Below, piece by piece: positions 23,622 to 33,929 of a stretch of DNA of 64,000 nt; position 1 is the stretch's first letter; each line of letters opens with the position of its first letter. Origin of the DNA: Patescibacteria group bacterium UBA5194 (lineage in GTDB: Bacteria; Patescibacteriota; Gracilibacteria; BD1-5; UBA6164). The stretch is taken from the NCBI GenBank assembly GCA_002412935.1, contig DHWA01000038.1, positions 1 to 64,000 on the forward strand. Reading direction: 5' to 3'. The position numbers and the translations under genes are program-made. The notes below the pieces were generated by a model that was not told where the DNA came from, made no database searches, and worked only from the letters and a program-made list of their open reading frames with translations.

Positions 23622-23771
23622 TTATAGTGGTTTCTTTCATTTTATTATTCTTACAAGAACTATTATAATAGCAATTACAAGTAAAATGTGTATCAAACCT
23701 CACATTGTATAGGAACCAACTAATCCTATTAACCATAAAATTATTAAAACAGCAACGATTGTATTTATCAT
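23622..23771 (-). CDS. Lmo0937-like small membrane protein
   Basis: 49 residues, two hydrophobic segments around SYTMGGLIHIL and a basic end KGKKPL. This is the pattern of the tiny lmo0937-type membrane proteins that accompany envelope stress genes. Two TGA glycines are in frame. It stops just before a strong terminator and follows a YtxH-like gene by 17 bases, so the two are one unit. Confidence 0.7.
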
Positions 23772-23788
23772 AATTATATTATTAGGAA

Positions 23789-24106
23789 TTAAGATTTTTT
23801 ATCTTCTTCTTCCATTTCATTCCACTTACTGTTCAAAGCTGAAATAAGAGAATCTTTTGCTTCTTTTGTAATTTCTTTTGTTTTACTATAGTCTTCAACA
23901 ACAGTATTAACTATTTTATCATAATCTTCTTTTGTAACATCTTCAAGTTTATGAAGACTTTTTTTCAGATTCTTAACAATTGATTTGAAATCTTCTTTTA
24001 AATCCTCAGAGATTTCTTTTCAGTCATTATTCATAGCAACACCGATAATAGTTGCAACTGCTAATATTCCACCTAAGATAATTCCTTTTCTAAATTTATT
24101 TTCCAT
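23789..24106 (-). CDS. YtxH-like envelope protein
   Basis: 105 residues. A Gly-containing N-terminal membrane helix (GIILGGILAVATIIGVAM, residues 8-25) is followed by a charged, probably coiled-coil, Lys/Glu/Asp tail. This is the YtxH/stress-associated layout. It is co-directional with the lmo0937-like gene and probably co-expressed in envelope stress. The stop is TAA. Confidence 0.7.
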
Positions 24107-24277
24107 AAAATTATATAGTTAAGAAATAAGAATATAAGTATATGCTTTAATCAAATAAAAGCAATAGACTTATTTATCCAAAGCTAAAAATTAACTATAG
24201 GTAACAAAAGAAAATCATATTTTACTAAAATTTACATTGATTTATGAGTTTTTGGGCATAGATAAGAGGATAAATAA

Positions 24278-25204
24278 TTAATTTTTAAGTAACAAATAAA
24301 GTAAAGCCATTCTGATAGGAACTCAGTTTTCTGCTTGTCTGAAAAAAGCTGTATTTGGTAATAAATCAATTTCTTCTTTTACTTCATTTACTCTTGGTAA
24401 TGGATGCATAATTGTTATTTCTTTATTATCTCACAGAGTATCTAAATCCAATATATAATTGTCTTTTATTTTATTATATTCTGATAAATCTGTAAATCTT
24501 TCTTTTTGAATTCTAGTAACATATAAGACATCAGAATTTTTAATTCATTCTTTATAATCTGTTACTTCACTGTATTTTATGTTTTTTTCTTCTAGAAAAG
24601 AAATAATTTTCTCAGGCATTTTTAACTCATCTGGAGATATAAAAACAAATTCTATATCATCAAATAATCAAAGTAAAAATACTAGAGAATGAGCTGTTCT
24701 ACCATATTTTAAATCTCAAACTATTGAAACTTTTAATTTATCTAATCTCTTTTTTTCTTTTAGTATTGTGTACATATCTAGAAGTGCTTGAGTTGGATGT
24801 TGATGTGATCAGTCTCAGGCATTTATTACTGGTTTAGTAGCAACTGCAGCTGTTTTTTTTGCACTGTATGCCTCAGGATGTCTCATTACGATTATATCTG
24901 AGTACATAGAAATTATTTTAGCATTATCTTCTATTGTTTCTCATTTTGCAAAACTACAACTTGATATACCAGAGACAGAAATGACATCTCAACCAAGTCT
25001 ATTCATAGCAGATTCAAAACTAAGTCTTGTTCTAGTTGATGGTTCATAAAACATAGAAGCCATTATTTTTCAGTTTAACAGATTTCAAGGAATTTCTCAT
25101 GATAAGATTTTTTCCATTTCACGAGCTTTTTCAAAGATTATTTCCAAATCTTGTCTTGTAAATTGTTTTGTACTAAGTATATGTTTGTGTGAAAAAATTT
25201 GCAT
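24278..25204 (-). CDS. pyrB: Aspartate carbamoyltransferase catalytic chain
   Basis: Condenses carbamoyl phosphate and aspartate in pyrimidine synthesis. 308 residues, normal length. Carbamoyl-phosphate loop [12 protein letters not shown] near 54, [17 protein letters not shown] near 130, and C-terminal HPLPRVNEV near 262. Several catalytic-site glycines are TGA. Directly upstream on the same strand lies a pyrF-like remnant, so an ancestral pyr operon is likely. No regulatory-chain gene is present. Confidence 0.96.
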
Positions 25205-25241
25205 AATAAAAAAATTAAAAAAATAAAAAAGAATTTATTAA

Positions 25242-25442
25242 CTATTTTGCATCAATCATTAAAAAAGCCTTGGAATTTTGAAAAATTGAATAAAGTCAAT
25301 TAAGTCAAACCAAGGCTAATAAATCATTTATTCTAAATATTATATCAGTTTTTTTACCTTTATAATATTTTTCAATTTCTTGTATCTTATTTTCTACTTC
25401 TTTTATAGAAAGATTATCTAGAGCAATTACAAGTTTAGTCAT
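25242..25442 (-). pseudogene. Truncated orotidine-5'-phosphate decarboxylase (pyrF remnant)
   Basis: 66 residues beginning MTKLVIALDNLS, the first strand of OMP decarboxylase with its conserved Asp, and ending AFLMIDAK at a TAG. The family continues FLDxKxxD; here the chain stops right at the catalytic Lys position, so the barrel is missing two thirds. Thirty-seven bases later pyrB starts. An internal deletion that fused the pyrF 5' end to the pyrB leader is the simplest reading. A leader peptide is an alternative. Confidence 0.6.
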
Positions 25443-25540
25443 AAAAATAATTAATTAATTTTAAATTCTTTACAGAATATAAAAAAATGTTAAAATATCA
25501 AGAGATTTTTAAGATAAAATTAGTAAAAATAAATTTTATA

Positions 25541-25576
25541 AAAAATCTCCAGAAATGTAAACTTTCTGGAGATTAA
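25541..25576 (-). terminator. Terminator after ndk
   Basis: AATCTCCAGAAA, seven-base loop, TTTCTGGAGATT, with a T-rich run when read on the minus strand. Confidence 0.85.
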
Positions 25577-25587
25577 ATATTTTAAAA

Positions 25588-26031
25588 TTAAACAATTTTA
25601 TCAGTAATTTTTTCAAATTCACAGATTTCACCTTCTTTGAAGAATCTTTTTAATTCAACTTCTGCAGTTTCTGGACTATCACTAGCATGGATTATATTTG
25701 CATCAATAGTCAGAGCATAATCTCATCTAATTGTTCCAGGTAAAGCTTCAGCAGGATTAGTTGCACCTGTTAGAGTTCTAATAGTTTTAACTGCATCATT
25801 TCATGAAACAGCCAAAGCAACTACTGGAGCAGATTGCATGTATGCTTTAAGCATAGGAAAGAATGGTTTACTCATCAAAAAGTCATAATGTTCGTTTATA
25901 ATTGCATCATTTAATTGCATCATTTTTAAACCAACGATTTTTAATCATTTTCTTTCGATTCTAGCTACGATTTCTCCGATTAATCCTCTTTGAATTGTAT
26001 CTGGTTTTAATAATATTAGAGTAGTTTGCAT
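25588..26031 (-). CDS. ndk: Nucleoside diphosphate kinase
   Basis: Balances NTP pools by gamma-phosphate transfer through a His intermediate. 147 residues. [18 protein letters not shown] near 10-27, [36 protein letters not shown], and the catalytic [15 protein letters not shown] with His near 121. Normal length and ending. Own terminator and no near neighbour, so monocistronic. In a reduced genome it is a key salvage enzyme. Confidence 0.97.
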
Positions 26032-26136
26032 AAATTTTAATTACTAAATAATAAAAGTGTGAGCATTATATAAAAAATTTTAAAATATCAAAAAAATAAT
26101 GAAAAAATTAAAAATATTGTTTTTATGCTTATGTTT

Positions 26137-27147
26137 TTATAGTTTTAATGGAATTTTTGTTTTTTTATCTCATAGTATTTTTCCGAATCAAGTTCTTTCT
26201 TCTCTAGTAGTATAATTTGAGTTATTTCAAATAATTCAAATACCATCTTCTCAATCCTTTATATTAATATTAAATTCATCTGCTTTCTCAAAAATATATT
26301 TCATTGCATCTAAATCAAAAAGTGAATGAGTTTTTGGAGTATATAGATTTCATAAATTATATATTAAATAAAGTAAGTGTTTACCACTTTCAGATTTAAC
26401 TTTAATTTCATGTCAATTAGGTATTTTTTCTATTTTATCTCAATTATGTACAACTAATTTATTAAATACTTGATTATTTGAAGTAGCTCATTTAAAAAAA
26501 GTAGCATTTCAAAATTGTTTTAAATCAGATACACTTTTATAGTCTCAAAAATATTTAGTATCTCATCATTTTCATATGTAATAGTAATTATACTCTTTTC
26601 TTTCTTCTGCTACAGCTTTAGATCAAGCATAAGAACACATTACTGTTTTTGTGGAAGATATGTTATAATATCAATCTATATTTGTCTTTTTTATATTATC
26701 TAATCACCATGATAAACTTGTATTTTTACCTGAATTTTCTCCTACAAATTTATATATTATATACATTTGTTTGATTGGATGATATGCTATATATACATCT
26801 CATCTTTGTTCTTTTATTTCAAATATATTATCATCTCATAGAACTAAATATTTTTTTCAGTTTAATTCTTGTAATGTTTGTTCTAAAGCTTTATCATTTC
26901 TAAAACTAGCAGTATTTTTTAAAAATTCTTCAACTTCATTAAATCTAACTATTTCCTGTTCATTTGCTGGTGTTTTTAAGTGTTCTATAGTAGGAAGTGC
27001 TTCTAAAGGAACTTCTCATACAGTTGTATTATTTAATTTGTCATTTATGGCTTGAATTGCCTCACTTAAAGTAATAGTTCAATTTTCAACAGTTTTTATT
27101 ATGTCTTTATTTGATAATTCAGGAGTTCAGTTTTGAGTTGTATTCAT
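26137..27147 (-). CDS. Unknown 336-aa protein
   Basis: Not recognised. Soluble, Asn/Lys/Glu-rich, no signal peptide. The N-terminal 60 residues look helical. The middle is Tyr-rich (NYYYIGKGGDTKYFGDY near 185) and the end has a Gly-rich loop (GEDGIGIIGNNS). More than twenty TGA glycines. It resembles in style the 965-aa unknown at 2147 (beta-rich, many short G-K turns), though I cannot claim homology. A clear minus-strand promoter precedes it. Confidence 0.75.
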
Positions 27148-27179
27148 AGAGAATAATAAAATTGTAAATTATATATAGA

Positions 27180-27207
27180 TTTATATAAGTATTTTATAAA
27201 AAGTCAA
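27180..27207 (-). promoter_or_regulatory. Promoter of the 336-aa gene
   Basis: Minus strand TTGACT (27202-27207), 16-base spacer, TATAAA (27180-27185), 33 bases before the ATG. Confidence 0.5.
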
Positions 27208-27271
27208 TAGATTTTTATAATATCTGTAGAAAATATTATTTAAAATTTAAAGATAATTTATTTACTATTTT

Positions 27272-27299
27272 TGTCATCCTGAATTTGTTTTAGGATCTG
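27272..27299. repeat. GTCATCC palindrome
   Basis: TGTCATCCTGAATTTGTTTTAG then GATCT; inverted arms ATCC/GGAT. Same family as 31034. Confidence 0.65.
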
Positions 27300-27339
27300 A
27301 TAAGTATATAAATTAATTTAGAACTCCAATACAATTACA

Positions 27340-27656
27340 TTTACTTTTTGCATAAAAAGTAACAAAAATGCTTAAGGTGGCAAATCTTCGCAGAGATGCT
27401 ATTTAAGTTCTGTGAATCGTATTATGGCGAAGTTGCCCCTTAAGAATCCCGGGTGATACACATCGTGAAATGTATTTTTAAAATCCTTATTTTTACTGAG
27501 TGGTCAATTGAAAGGTAAAACTACTCTTCCTACAAAATTTGCTATTGGATATGAAAATAGACAGGGAAACACTTCAGGGGTTTTTAAGGGGAACGACGTC
27601 CCCTTAAATCTTTTGCTTACTTTTGGATTCAAAAGTAAAACTAAATTGTTTTTAAA
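27340..27656. repeat. Inverted element A (about 310 bp)
   Basis: Ends in AAATCTTTTGCTTACTTTTG and a TTACTTTTG-GATT-CAAAAGTAA hairpin, and starts with a related AAAAGTAACAAAA arm. It aligns with the reverse complement of element B (28340-28656), including shared blocks such as CAATTGAAAGGTAAAA and TTTTTAAGGGGA. No coding frame seen. The gap 27148-27701 holds only this and the repeat at 27272. Confidence 0.75.
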
Positions 27657-27701
27657 AATGAAAACTATTTAATTAAAAAATTAATTTATTATCTCAATTA
27701 T

Positions 27702-28289
27702 CTAATTATTCCATAATTTTTTTCTCAGATACCAAGTATCATTATCATCTATAAGTTCTTGAGGGATATCTTCAATAAATTCTTCATACCCATTTCTGTT
27801 ATAAAATCATTTATTTCTTTCCATACTTATATCTACTCCAAACATTAGATATTTCCATTTTTTTTCATAAGAATAATTTTCTATAAATTTCAACATTTTA
27901 CTACCAAGTCCTTTATTACGATAATTTTTATCAATAAAAAATCTCCTGAGAAAACCTACTTTTTCTCCTTGAAATAAAATTTCATGAACAGCAATAGTTG
28001 CTATAATTTTATTATCTTTTCTTAAACACCAAAAATTACCATTATGACTTTTATAAAAATTTTCAGGATTTTGTAAATCTTTTCTCTTTAAAAAAGCCTC
28101 TTCTTTTGTTCTTACATCAAAAAATTCTTTCCAAGTGTAAATGAAAAAATCTTGAATTTCATTTGTATCTGAAGATATCACAGGAAGAAGAGGGGATAAA
28201 TCATTCATAATATTTTGTATTATTTTAAAATTAAATATTTTTTTATTATATTCAATCTCTTTATAAATCAAACTTACTTCCAAAATCAA
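27702..28289 (-). CDS. GNAT-family N-acetyltransferase
   Basis: 195 residues. Acetyl-CoA motif FFIDKNYRNKGLGSKMLKFI near 120 (R/Q-x-x-G-x-G/A pattern), the preceding IIATIAVHEILF strands and the ending YEKKWKYLMFGVD fit GNAT. TGA after ERNK is Gly (KGFYNRNGYEEF), a standard GNAT beta-6/7 motif, and the gene ends at TAG. The substrate is unknown. It lies exactly between two homologous inverted elements, so it may be cargo of a mobile or recombining segment. Confidence 0.9.
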
Positions 28290-28339
28290 AAATCATTTTG
28301 AAAAATTGAATTATTCCTTAAAATGAAAAGATAAGTTCT

Positions 28340-28656
28340 ATATACTTTTGATTCCAAAAGTAACAAAAGAATTTAAGGGATTTCATCCCCTTAAAAATCC
28401 CTGAATCGTTGCTAGGTTTATGTGTATATCACAGAGCAAATCTAATGTGAAAGAATAATTTTACCTTTCAATTGCAATGCAGTGAAAACAAGGATTTCTT
28501 TATTTTTACTAAATACTAAACATTTAGAAACTTGGGGTCTTAGGGGGTGAGACTCTAGTGACTACTTACAGAAAGCACAAAACACTAATTCTGAATTTCG
28601 AAACCCCCTAAATCTTTTGCTTACTTTTGGATTCAAAAGTAAAACTAAATTGTTTT
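28340..28656. repeat. Inverted element B (about 310 bp)
   Basis: Starts CTTTTGATTCCAAAAGTAAC and ends with the 46-base block identical to element A's right end. The interior aligns to A in inverse orientation, for example TTTTACCTTTCAATTG. No coding frame. The gap 28290-28801 holds this and two short palindromes. Confidence 0.75.
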
Positions 28657-28712
28657 TTTAAAGGAAAACATTTGTCTCATAATATGAATTAATTTAGTTT
28701 TATCTTGCTAGA

Positions 28713-28738
28713 GATTCCGAATCAAGTCCAGAATGACA
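28713..28738. repeat. GATTCC...GAATGACA palindrome
   Basis: Degenerate copy of the GTCATTCC family (GATTCCGAATCAAGTCC, AGAATGACA). Confidence 0.6.
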
Positions 28739-28752
28739 ATATAGATACACTA

Positions 28753-28777
28753 GATTGCTTCGTATCTCGCAATGACA
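28753..28777. repeat. GATTGCTTCG...GCAATGACA palindrome
   Basis: Inverted version of the copy at 7804, directly before uvrB. Confidence 0.6.
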
Positions 28778-28801
28778 AAATTATCCATTAATCCCCAAAT
28801 T

Positions 28802-31018
28802 ATGTTCAATCTAGTTTCCAAATACTCTCCAACCTGAGATCAACCAAAAGCGATAGCAGAAATCCTTACTTACCTTGAAAAGTGACACAAATATCAGACT
28901 CTTTGGTGAGTTACTTGAAGTGGTAAGACTTTCACTATGGCAAATATTATTCAAAAAATACAAAAACCTACTCTTATAATTGCTCATAACAAGACTCTTG
29001 CGGCTCAACTTGCCCAAGAATTTAAAGAATATTTTCCAGATAATGCAGTTCATTATTTTGTGTCTTATTATGATTATTATCAACCAGAAGCTTATGTGCA
29101 AAAAACAGATACTTATATAGAAAAAGAAGCTACAATCAATGCGGAAATAGATAGACTTAGACATGCTGCAACTCAGAGCTTGATTACTCGTAAAGATGTG
29201 ATTATTGTGGCTTCTGTAAGTTGTATTTATGGTATTGGTGATATAGATGCTTATATAGATTTTGCATTTGATATAGAAGTAGGAAAATTTTATAAGATAG
29301 AAGAGTTATTAAAAAAACTTGTTTCTATGCAGTTTAGAAGAGCAAGTAGTGATTTTAAACCTGGGACTTTTCAGATTCTTTGAGATGTGCTTGAAATATT
29401 TCCATCAAGTGAGGAAACTATTTATACAATTGAATTTTGGGGAGAAGAAGTAAGTCAAATTACAAGAAGAAATTATTTAACTTGAGAAGTTTATGAAGTA
29501 CTTAGAGATGTAACTATATTTCCAGCAAAACATACAGTTACAACAAAAGAAAGAATATCAGAAATAATTCCAGCAATTCAAAAAGAATTAGATGATAGGC
29601 TAAAATATTATAAAGAAGAACTTGGAGATGTATTAAAATACGAGAGACTAAAAACAAAAGTAGAATATGATATAGAGATGATGCAAGAAGTAGGATATGT
29701 AAACGGAATTGAAAATTATTCTAGATACCTTGATGGTAGAAAAGCATGATTACCACCAGCTACATTAATTGATTATTTCAAGGATGATTATCTATGTTTT
29801 ATTGATGAATCACATATGACTGTTCCTCAGATTTGAGGGATGTATGCTTGAGATAGATCAAGAAAAGAAAATCTTGTAAATAATTGATTTAGACTTCCAT
29901 CAGCTATGGATAATAGACCACTTAAATTTTCAGAGTTTGAATCAAAAATGAAACAAGTAGTTTTTGTTTCAGCTACGCCTTCCGTATTTGAGATAGAGCA
30001 TAGTTGAAATAGTTTCGAATACTTCAAAAAGTTTGATCCACTTATCGATTGAGATTGGATATCAAGTGAAAAAAATAGAATTATTCCTCAAGTAATTAGA
30101 CCTACTTGACTTCTTGATCCTGAAATAGAGATAAAACCTATGGAGTTTATGATTGATGATATTTTAAAAACTCTAGATTATGTGTTAGAAAAAAATGAGA
30201 GGATGTTAATCACAACTATAACAAAGAGATCAAGTGAGGAACTTGCTGATTATTTACTTGAAAATGGATATAAAGTTAGATATCTACATAGTGAAATTGA
30301 AACTCTTGAAAGACTTGAAATACTTAAAATGCTTAGACAATGAGATATAGATGTAATTGTTTGAGTAAATCTGCTTAGGGAATGACTTGACTTACCAGAA
30401 GTTTCTAGAATTGCAATTATAGATGCAGATAAACAATGATTTTTGAGAAGTGAATCAGCACTTGTTCAGATAATTTGAAGAGCAGCTAGAAATAGTACTG
30501 GTAGGGTAGTTATGTATACAGAGAGATTTAAGGAAAAAATGTCATCCTGAGCGAATGCGAAGGATCACTTAAGCAATGTAATTACACAAAAACAAAGTTT
30601 AAGGGATTCTTCGTTGCACTCAGAATGACAGTCTTTGATAACTGACAATTGACAGATTATTTTTGCTCTTTGAACTCTTACTAGACATGATAAGTGAAAA
30701 TTGATTAATCAAGATTCTCTTGTTGTTTCTGAAAGTATGAAAAAAGCTATTGATTTAACTTATTATAGAAGAAAAGTTCAAAATGATTATAATTTGAAAA
30801 ATGGTATAACTCCAACAACTATTTTTAGTACCATAAAAGATATGGGACTGAAAACTAAAAATGTGGATTATGCAATTTTGGATAAACAAACTTTAGAAAA
30901 ACAATTAAAGAGACTAGAACTTGAAATGGATATAGCTTCAGCAAATCTAGATTTTGAAAAAGCGGCAGAATTAAGAGATGTGATTATAGAACTTAGAAGA
31001 GGAAAGAAGAAAAAATAA
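28802..31018 (+). CDS. uvrB: Excinuclease ABC subunit B with MITE insertion
   Basis: DNA-damage verification helicase of nucleotide excision repair. Start [18 protein letters not shown]. Walker A GVTGSGKT is near 32, where TGA codes two glycines, followed by the YYQPEAY beta-hairpin region. The helicase motif GINLLREGLDLPEV and a C-terminal UVR coil ([15 protein letters not shown]) complete it. Length 738 exceeds the usual 660-680. The excess is residues about 577-643, between GRVVMYTE and SMKKAIDLT, encoded partly by a 91-base imperfect palindrome found also at 11169. The frame is kept because TGA in it reads Gly. The loop lies between helicase motif VI and the UVR tail. Confidence 0.95.
30540..30630. 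repeat. 91-base MITE-like palindrome inside uvrB
   Basis: TGTCATCCTGAGCGAATGCG ... GATTCTTCGTTGCACTCAGA then ATGACA. Terminal inverted ends match the intergenic element at 11169-11262. Translated in frame it contains Ser-Ser-Gly(TGA)-Ala and Ser-Glu-Gly(TGA)-Gln. Confidence 0.85.
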
Positions 31019-31033
31019 TTTTATTGTAAAAAC

Positions 31034-31104
31034 TGTCATCCTGAATTTATTTCAGGATCTATAATACATTGTTTTATAGATTTCGAATTAATCCCGGAAT
31101 TACA
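31034..31104. repeat. Two GTCATCC/GGAATT-type palindromes
   Basis: TGTCATCCTGAATTTATTTC then AGGATCT (31034-31060), and a degenerate GATTTCGAATTAATCCCGGA then ATTACA (31079-31104). They fill the uvrB-ribE gap. Confidence 0.6.
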
Positions 31105-31140
31105 AAATAGTAAAAATTTAATATTTAATAATTATTTCCT

Positions 31141-31713
31141 ATGTTTAGTTGAATAGTAGAAAAAAAATCAAAAATCAAATCTATAAATGCATGAGAGTTT
31201 ATAGTTGAAAATACATTTACTGATTTAACTTTAGGACAAAGTATAGCTCATGATTGAGCTTGTATGACTGTGACTGAAGTTTGAAAAGGTTTTCATAAAT
31301 TTTTTGCTATGGAAGAAACTTTAAAAAGAACAGATTTTTGAAGTAAGAAAGTTTGAGATAGTTTCAATATTGAAAGATGTGTGAGATATGGTGATAGAAT
31401 AGATTGACACTTTGTTACTGGGCATATTGATGATGTAGGAATTATTAAAAAAATAGAAAAAAAAGATGATAATTCACAAGTATTTACTATATCTTTTGAT
31501 GATAAATTTAAAGATTTACTTGTAGAAAAGGGAAGTATATCAGTAAATTGAGTTAGTTTGACTTTGATTGAAGTTTGAAATGATTATTTCACTATTTCTT
31601 TGATTCCACATACTTTAGAAATAACTAATTTATGAGAATTAAAATTATGAGATAAAGTTAACCTAGAATTTGATATACTTGGTAAATATATAATTAAAAG
31701 TAAAAAAGCATAA
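31141..31713 (+). CDS. ribE: Riboflavin synthase alpha chain
   Basis: Converts two 6,7-dimethyl-8-ribityllumazine molecules to riboflavin. 190 residues with the two lumazine-binding repeats: MFSGIVEKK and TDLTLGQSIAHDGACMTVTE in the first, GHFVTGHIDDVG and SISVNGVSLTLIEV in the second. Slightly shorter than usual (about 200-215). The downstream genes ribH and RibF-like continue the flavin pathway with one unrelated gene between. No RFN riboswitch seen upstream. Confidence 0.95.
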
Positions 31714-31719
31714 AAAATA

Positions 31720-31747
31720 TTGACATATTATAAAAAATAATTATAAA
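31720..31747 (+). promoter_or_regulatory. Promoter of the frameshifted gene
   Basis: TTGACA (31720-31725), 16-base spacer, TATAAA (31742-31747), 34 bases before the ATG. Confidence 0.55.
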
Positions 31748-31781
31748 TCTAAATATATTTTAAAAATTTTAATTATTTTTT

Positions 31782-32463
31782 ATGACTTTAAATACTATTT
31801 GAGGTAAAGTTTGAGAATGAGTTGAAACTGTTGAGTGAACTTGAGATATTTGACAAAGTAAAGATGAAACTGCAAAAGAAGTTATTTCTCTTTTATCAAA
31901 AAATGTAACTAATTTTGGTTTTTTTACTTTAACAGATTTAACCGAAGTATGAGAACCTCATAAAAATTTACTTAATAAATCTTTATGAAGTTATAATTGA
32001 GTAGATATTTCTTTTCAAGGTACAAAATTAAGTGAATGAGGAGTTATTAAAGAGTATTCATATAATAGAAAAAAATGATGTAACAGATGAATTGATAATT
32101 ATGATGAATGAGTGATGAGTTTATTGAGATATAGGAACTTTTATAACTGAAGAATGAATTATGAGAATTCCTGCAGGCGATGAGCATTGATGAAAATCAA
32201 ACTGAAACTGGATTAGTCTAAAACCAATAGGATATACTTTTATTTGAATTGATAATGATGATTGATGATTTTTTTATTGAAATTGACAAAAAGAGATTAA
32301 AATAATGAAATTATCATGAGATAAAGTTTTTTTAACTAGAGAATTGTGATATAAAGATGATGTTTTATTTTTAGAATTTTGATCATGATTGGTTAATATA
32401 AGAAAAAATATAAATGGTAAAGCATTGTCATCTTGGGATTTTATAGTAATATGAGAAGTCTAA
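31782..32463 (+). CDS. Unknown protein split by a frameshift at an A7 run
   Basis: From the ATG, frame 0 is open with many TGA glycines up to codons reading GVIKEYSYNR. At an A7 run (32069-32075) the sensible sequence moves by one base into the +1 frame (KNDVTDELIIMMNEGGVYGD) and continues to a TAA at 32463. Frame 0 would end at TAG near 32214 with atypical composition. The combined chain is about 226 residues, Gly-rich and soluble, of unknown family; the second half has a beta-rich look (RIPAGDEHGGK, GYTFIGIDNDDGG). A base error, a real mutation or programmed slippage are all possible. Confidence 0.6.
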
Positions 32464-32502
32464 TAATTAAAATAATAACTTTCAATTTTTCTTGCTTATT
32501 TT

Positions 32503-32538
32503 ACAGATATAATTATTATTTATTATATCTGTTTTTTT
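32503..32538 (+). terminator. Hairpin terminator
   Basis: ACAGATATAAT, loop, ATTATATCTGT, then seven T. Confidence 0.85.
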
Positions 32539-32605
32539 GTGAAAATAATAATTTCACTTTGAAACATTAAAGTAATTATAATTTAAAATTTTAACTAAAG
32601 ATATT

Positions 32606-33064
32606 ATGTCAAACTATGAACAATCAATGAGAGATATTTCAAATATCAAAAAAAATATAAAAATAGCTTTTGTCGTTGCAGAATTTAATAAAGAACATAC
32701 AAGTGCACTTGAAGCTATAAATATAGGAGTATTGAAACAACATTGATTTGATAAAATAGAAAGTTTTTATGTTCCAGGTGCTTTTGAAATACCTGCTATG
32801 GCAAAAAGATTGCTTGAAACAGAAGATTGGGATTTGATTATAACTTTATGAGTTGTTATTAGATGAGATACTCCACATTTTGATTATGTTTGTAATGAAA
32901 CGTCAAGATGAATAATGGATTTAACATTACAATTTACAACTCCAGTAATTTTTGGAATATTGACTTGTAATAATGAAAAACAAGTACAAGAAAGAATAAA
33001 ATGAGTTTATGCTATATCAGGACTTAATTTACTTAGTGAATTATTATTAAAATGACTTTTATAA
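32606..33064 (+). CDS. ribH: 6,7-dimethyl-8-ribityllumazine synthase
   Basis: Penultimate riboflavin step; forms pentamers or 60-mers. 152 residues with VVAEFNKEHT (substrate loop), VPGAFEIP near 50, GVVIRGDTPHFDYVCNETSRG near 85 with the catalytic His, and PVIFGILT. Complete and normal length. Its stop overlaps the next gene by 13 bases, showing translational coupling with the flavin kinase. Confidence 0.96.
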
Positions 33065-33786
33065 TAAGATGAAAAGTAATTCATGGAAAAGAATTATGAA
33101 GACAAATCTGATTTAAAACTGCAAATATTGTTTATAAATGAGAAGAATTTGATGATTGAGTTTATAAGATAAATGTAATTATAGATGATAAAAAATTTGC
33201 TTGAGTTTGAACATATTTAAAAGAAATATGAGTTTTTGAAGCTCATATTTTTAATTTTGATAAAGATATTTATGATAAAGAAATTATAATTTATTTACTT
33301 AAGAAAATAAGAGATAATAAGAAGTTTGACTCAATTGATAATTTAAAATCACAAATAATACAAGATATAATTTGGGCTAAAAAAAATATAGTAAAAGTTA
33401 TGACTTTTGGGACTTTTGACATATTTCATTCTTGACATAGATATTTTCTTAAAAAAGCTAGTTTTTATGGGGATATACTTATAAGTGTAGTTGCTAGAGA
33501 TAAAAATGTACTAAAATTTAAGTGATTTAAACCAAAAAATAATGAAATAAAAAGAGTAGAAAAATTAAAAAAATCAAAAATAACAGATATAGTTGAATTA
33601 TGAGATAGTGACAATCCACTTTTTTGGATTTTTATTCATAATCCTCAAATTATATGTCTTTGATATGATCAAGAGTGATTTTATAGAGAATTAAAAGAAA
33701 ACAAAATATCTAAAGATATGGAACTTATAAGGTTAAAATCATATAAACCTGAAATTTATAAATCTTCTTTATTAAAAAATTTATAA
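33052..33786 (+). CDS. Riboflavin kinase / FAD synthetase with swapped domain order
   Basis: Makes FMN and then FAD. The 244 residues begin with a riboflavin kinase domain (GKVIHGKELGRQIGFKTANI near 7, GVYKINVII). A cytidylyltransferase-fold domain follows, with MTFGTFDIFHSGHRYFLKKA near 120 and ILISVVARDKN. In ordinary bacterial RibF the adenylyltransferase is N-terminal and the kinase C-terminal. Here the order is reversed, and the second domain looks like the archaeal RibL/TagD type (G-T-F-D-x-x-H-x-G-H plus VARD). Coupled to ribH by start-stop overlap. The assignment to FAD synthesis, rather than another nucleotidyl transfer, rests on that fusion and context. Confidence 0.85.
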
Positions 33787-33929
33787 TGATTAGAAAATCA
33801 TAACAAAAAAATAAATAAAATTAATTAAATTAAAGAAGTCAATGTAAAAATTAAATAAAACTTGATAAAAAATTAAAAATATCCATAATTTATTAGTAAA
33901 TTATTTTTTATTTTTATAAACTACAATTT

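Noticed and set aside
31019..31140. FMN riboswitch before riboflavin synthase
   Set aside because: The gap holds only two interspersed palindromes; no RFN core motif such as AGGGTGAAATTC is visible.
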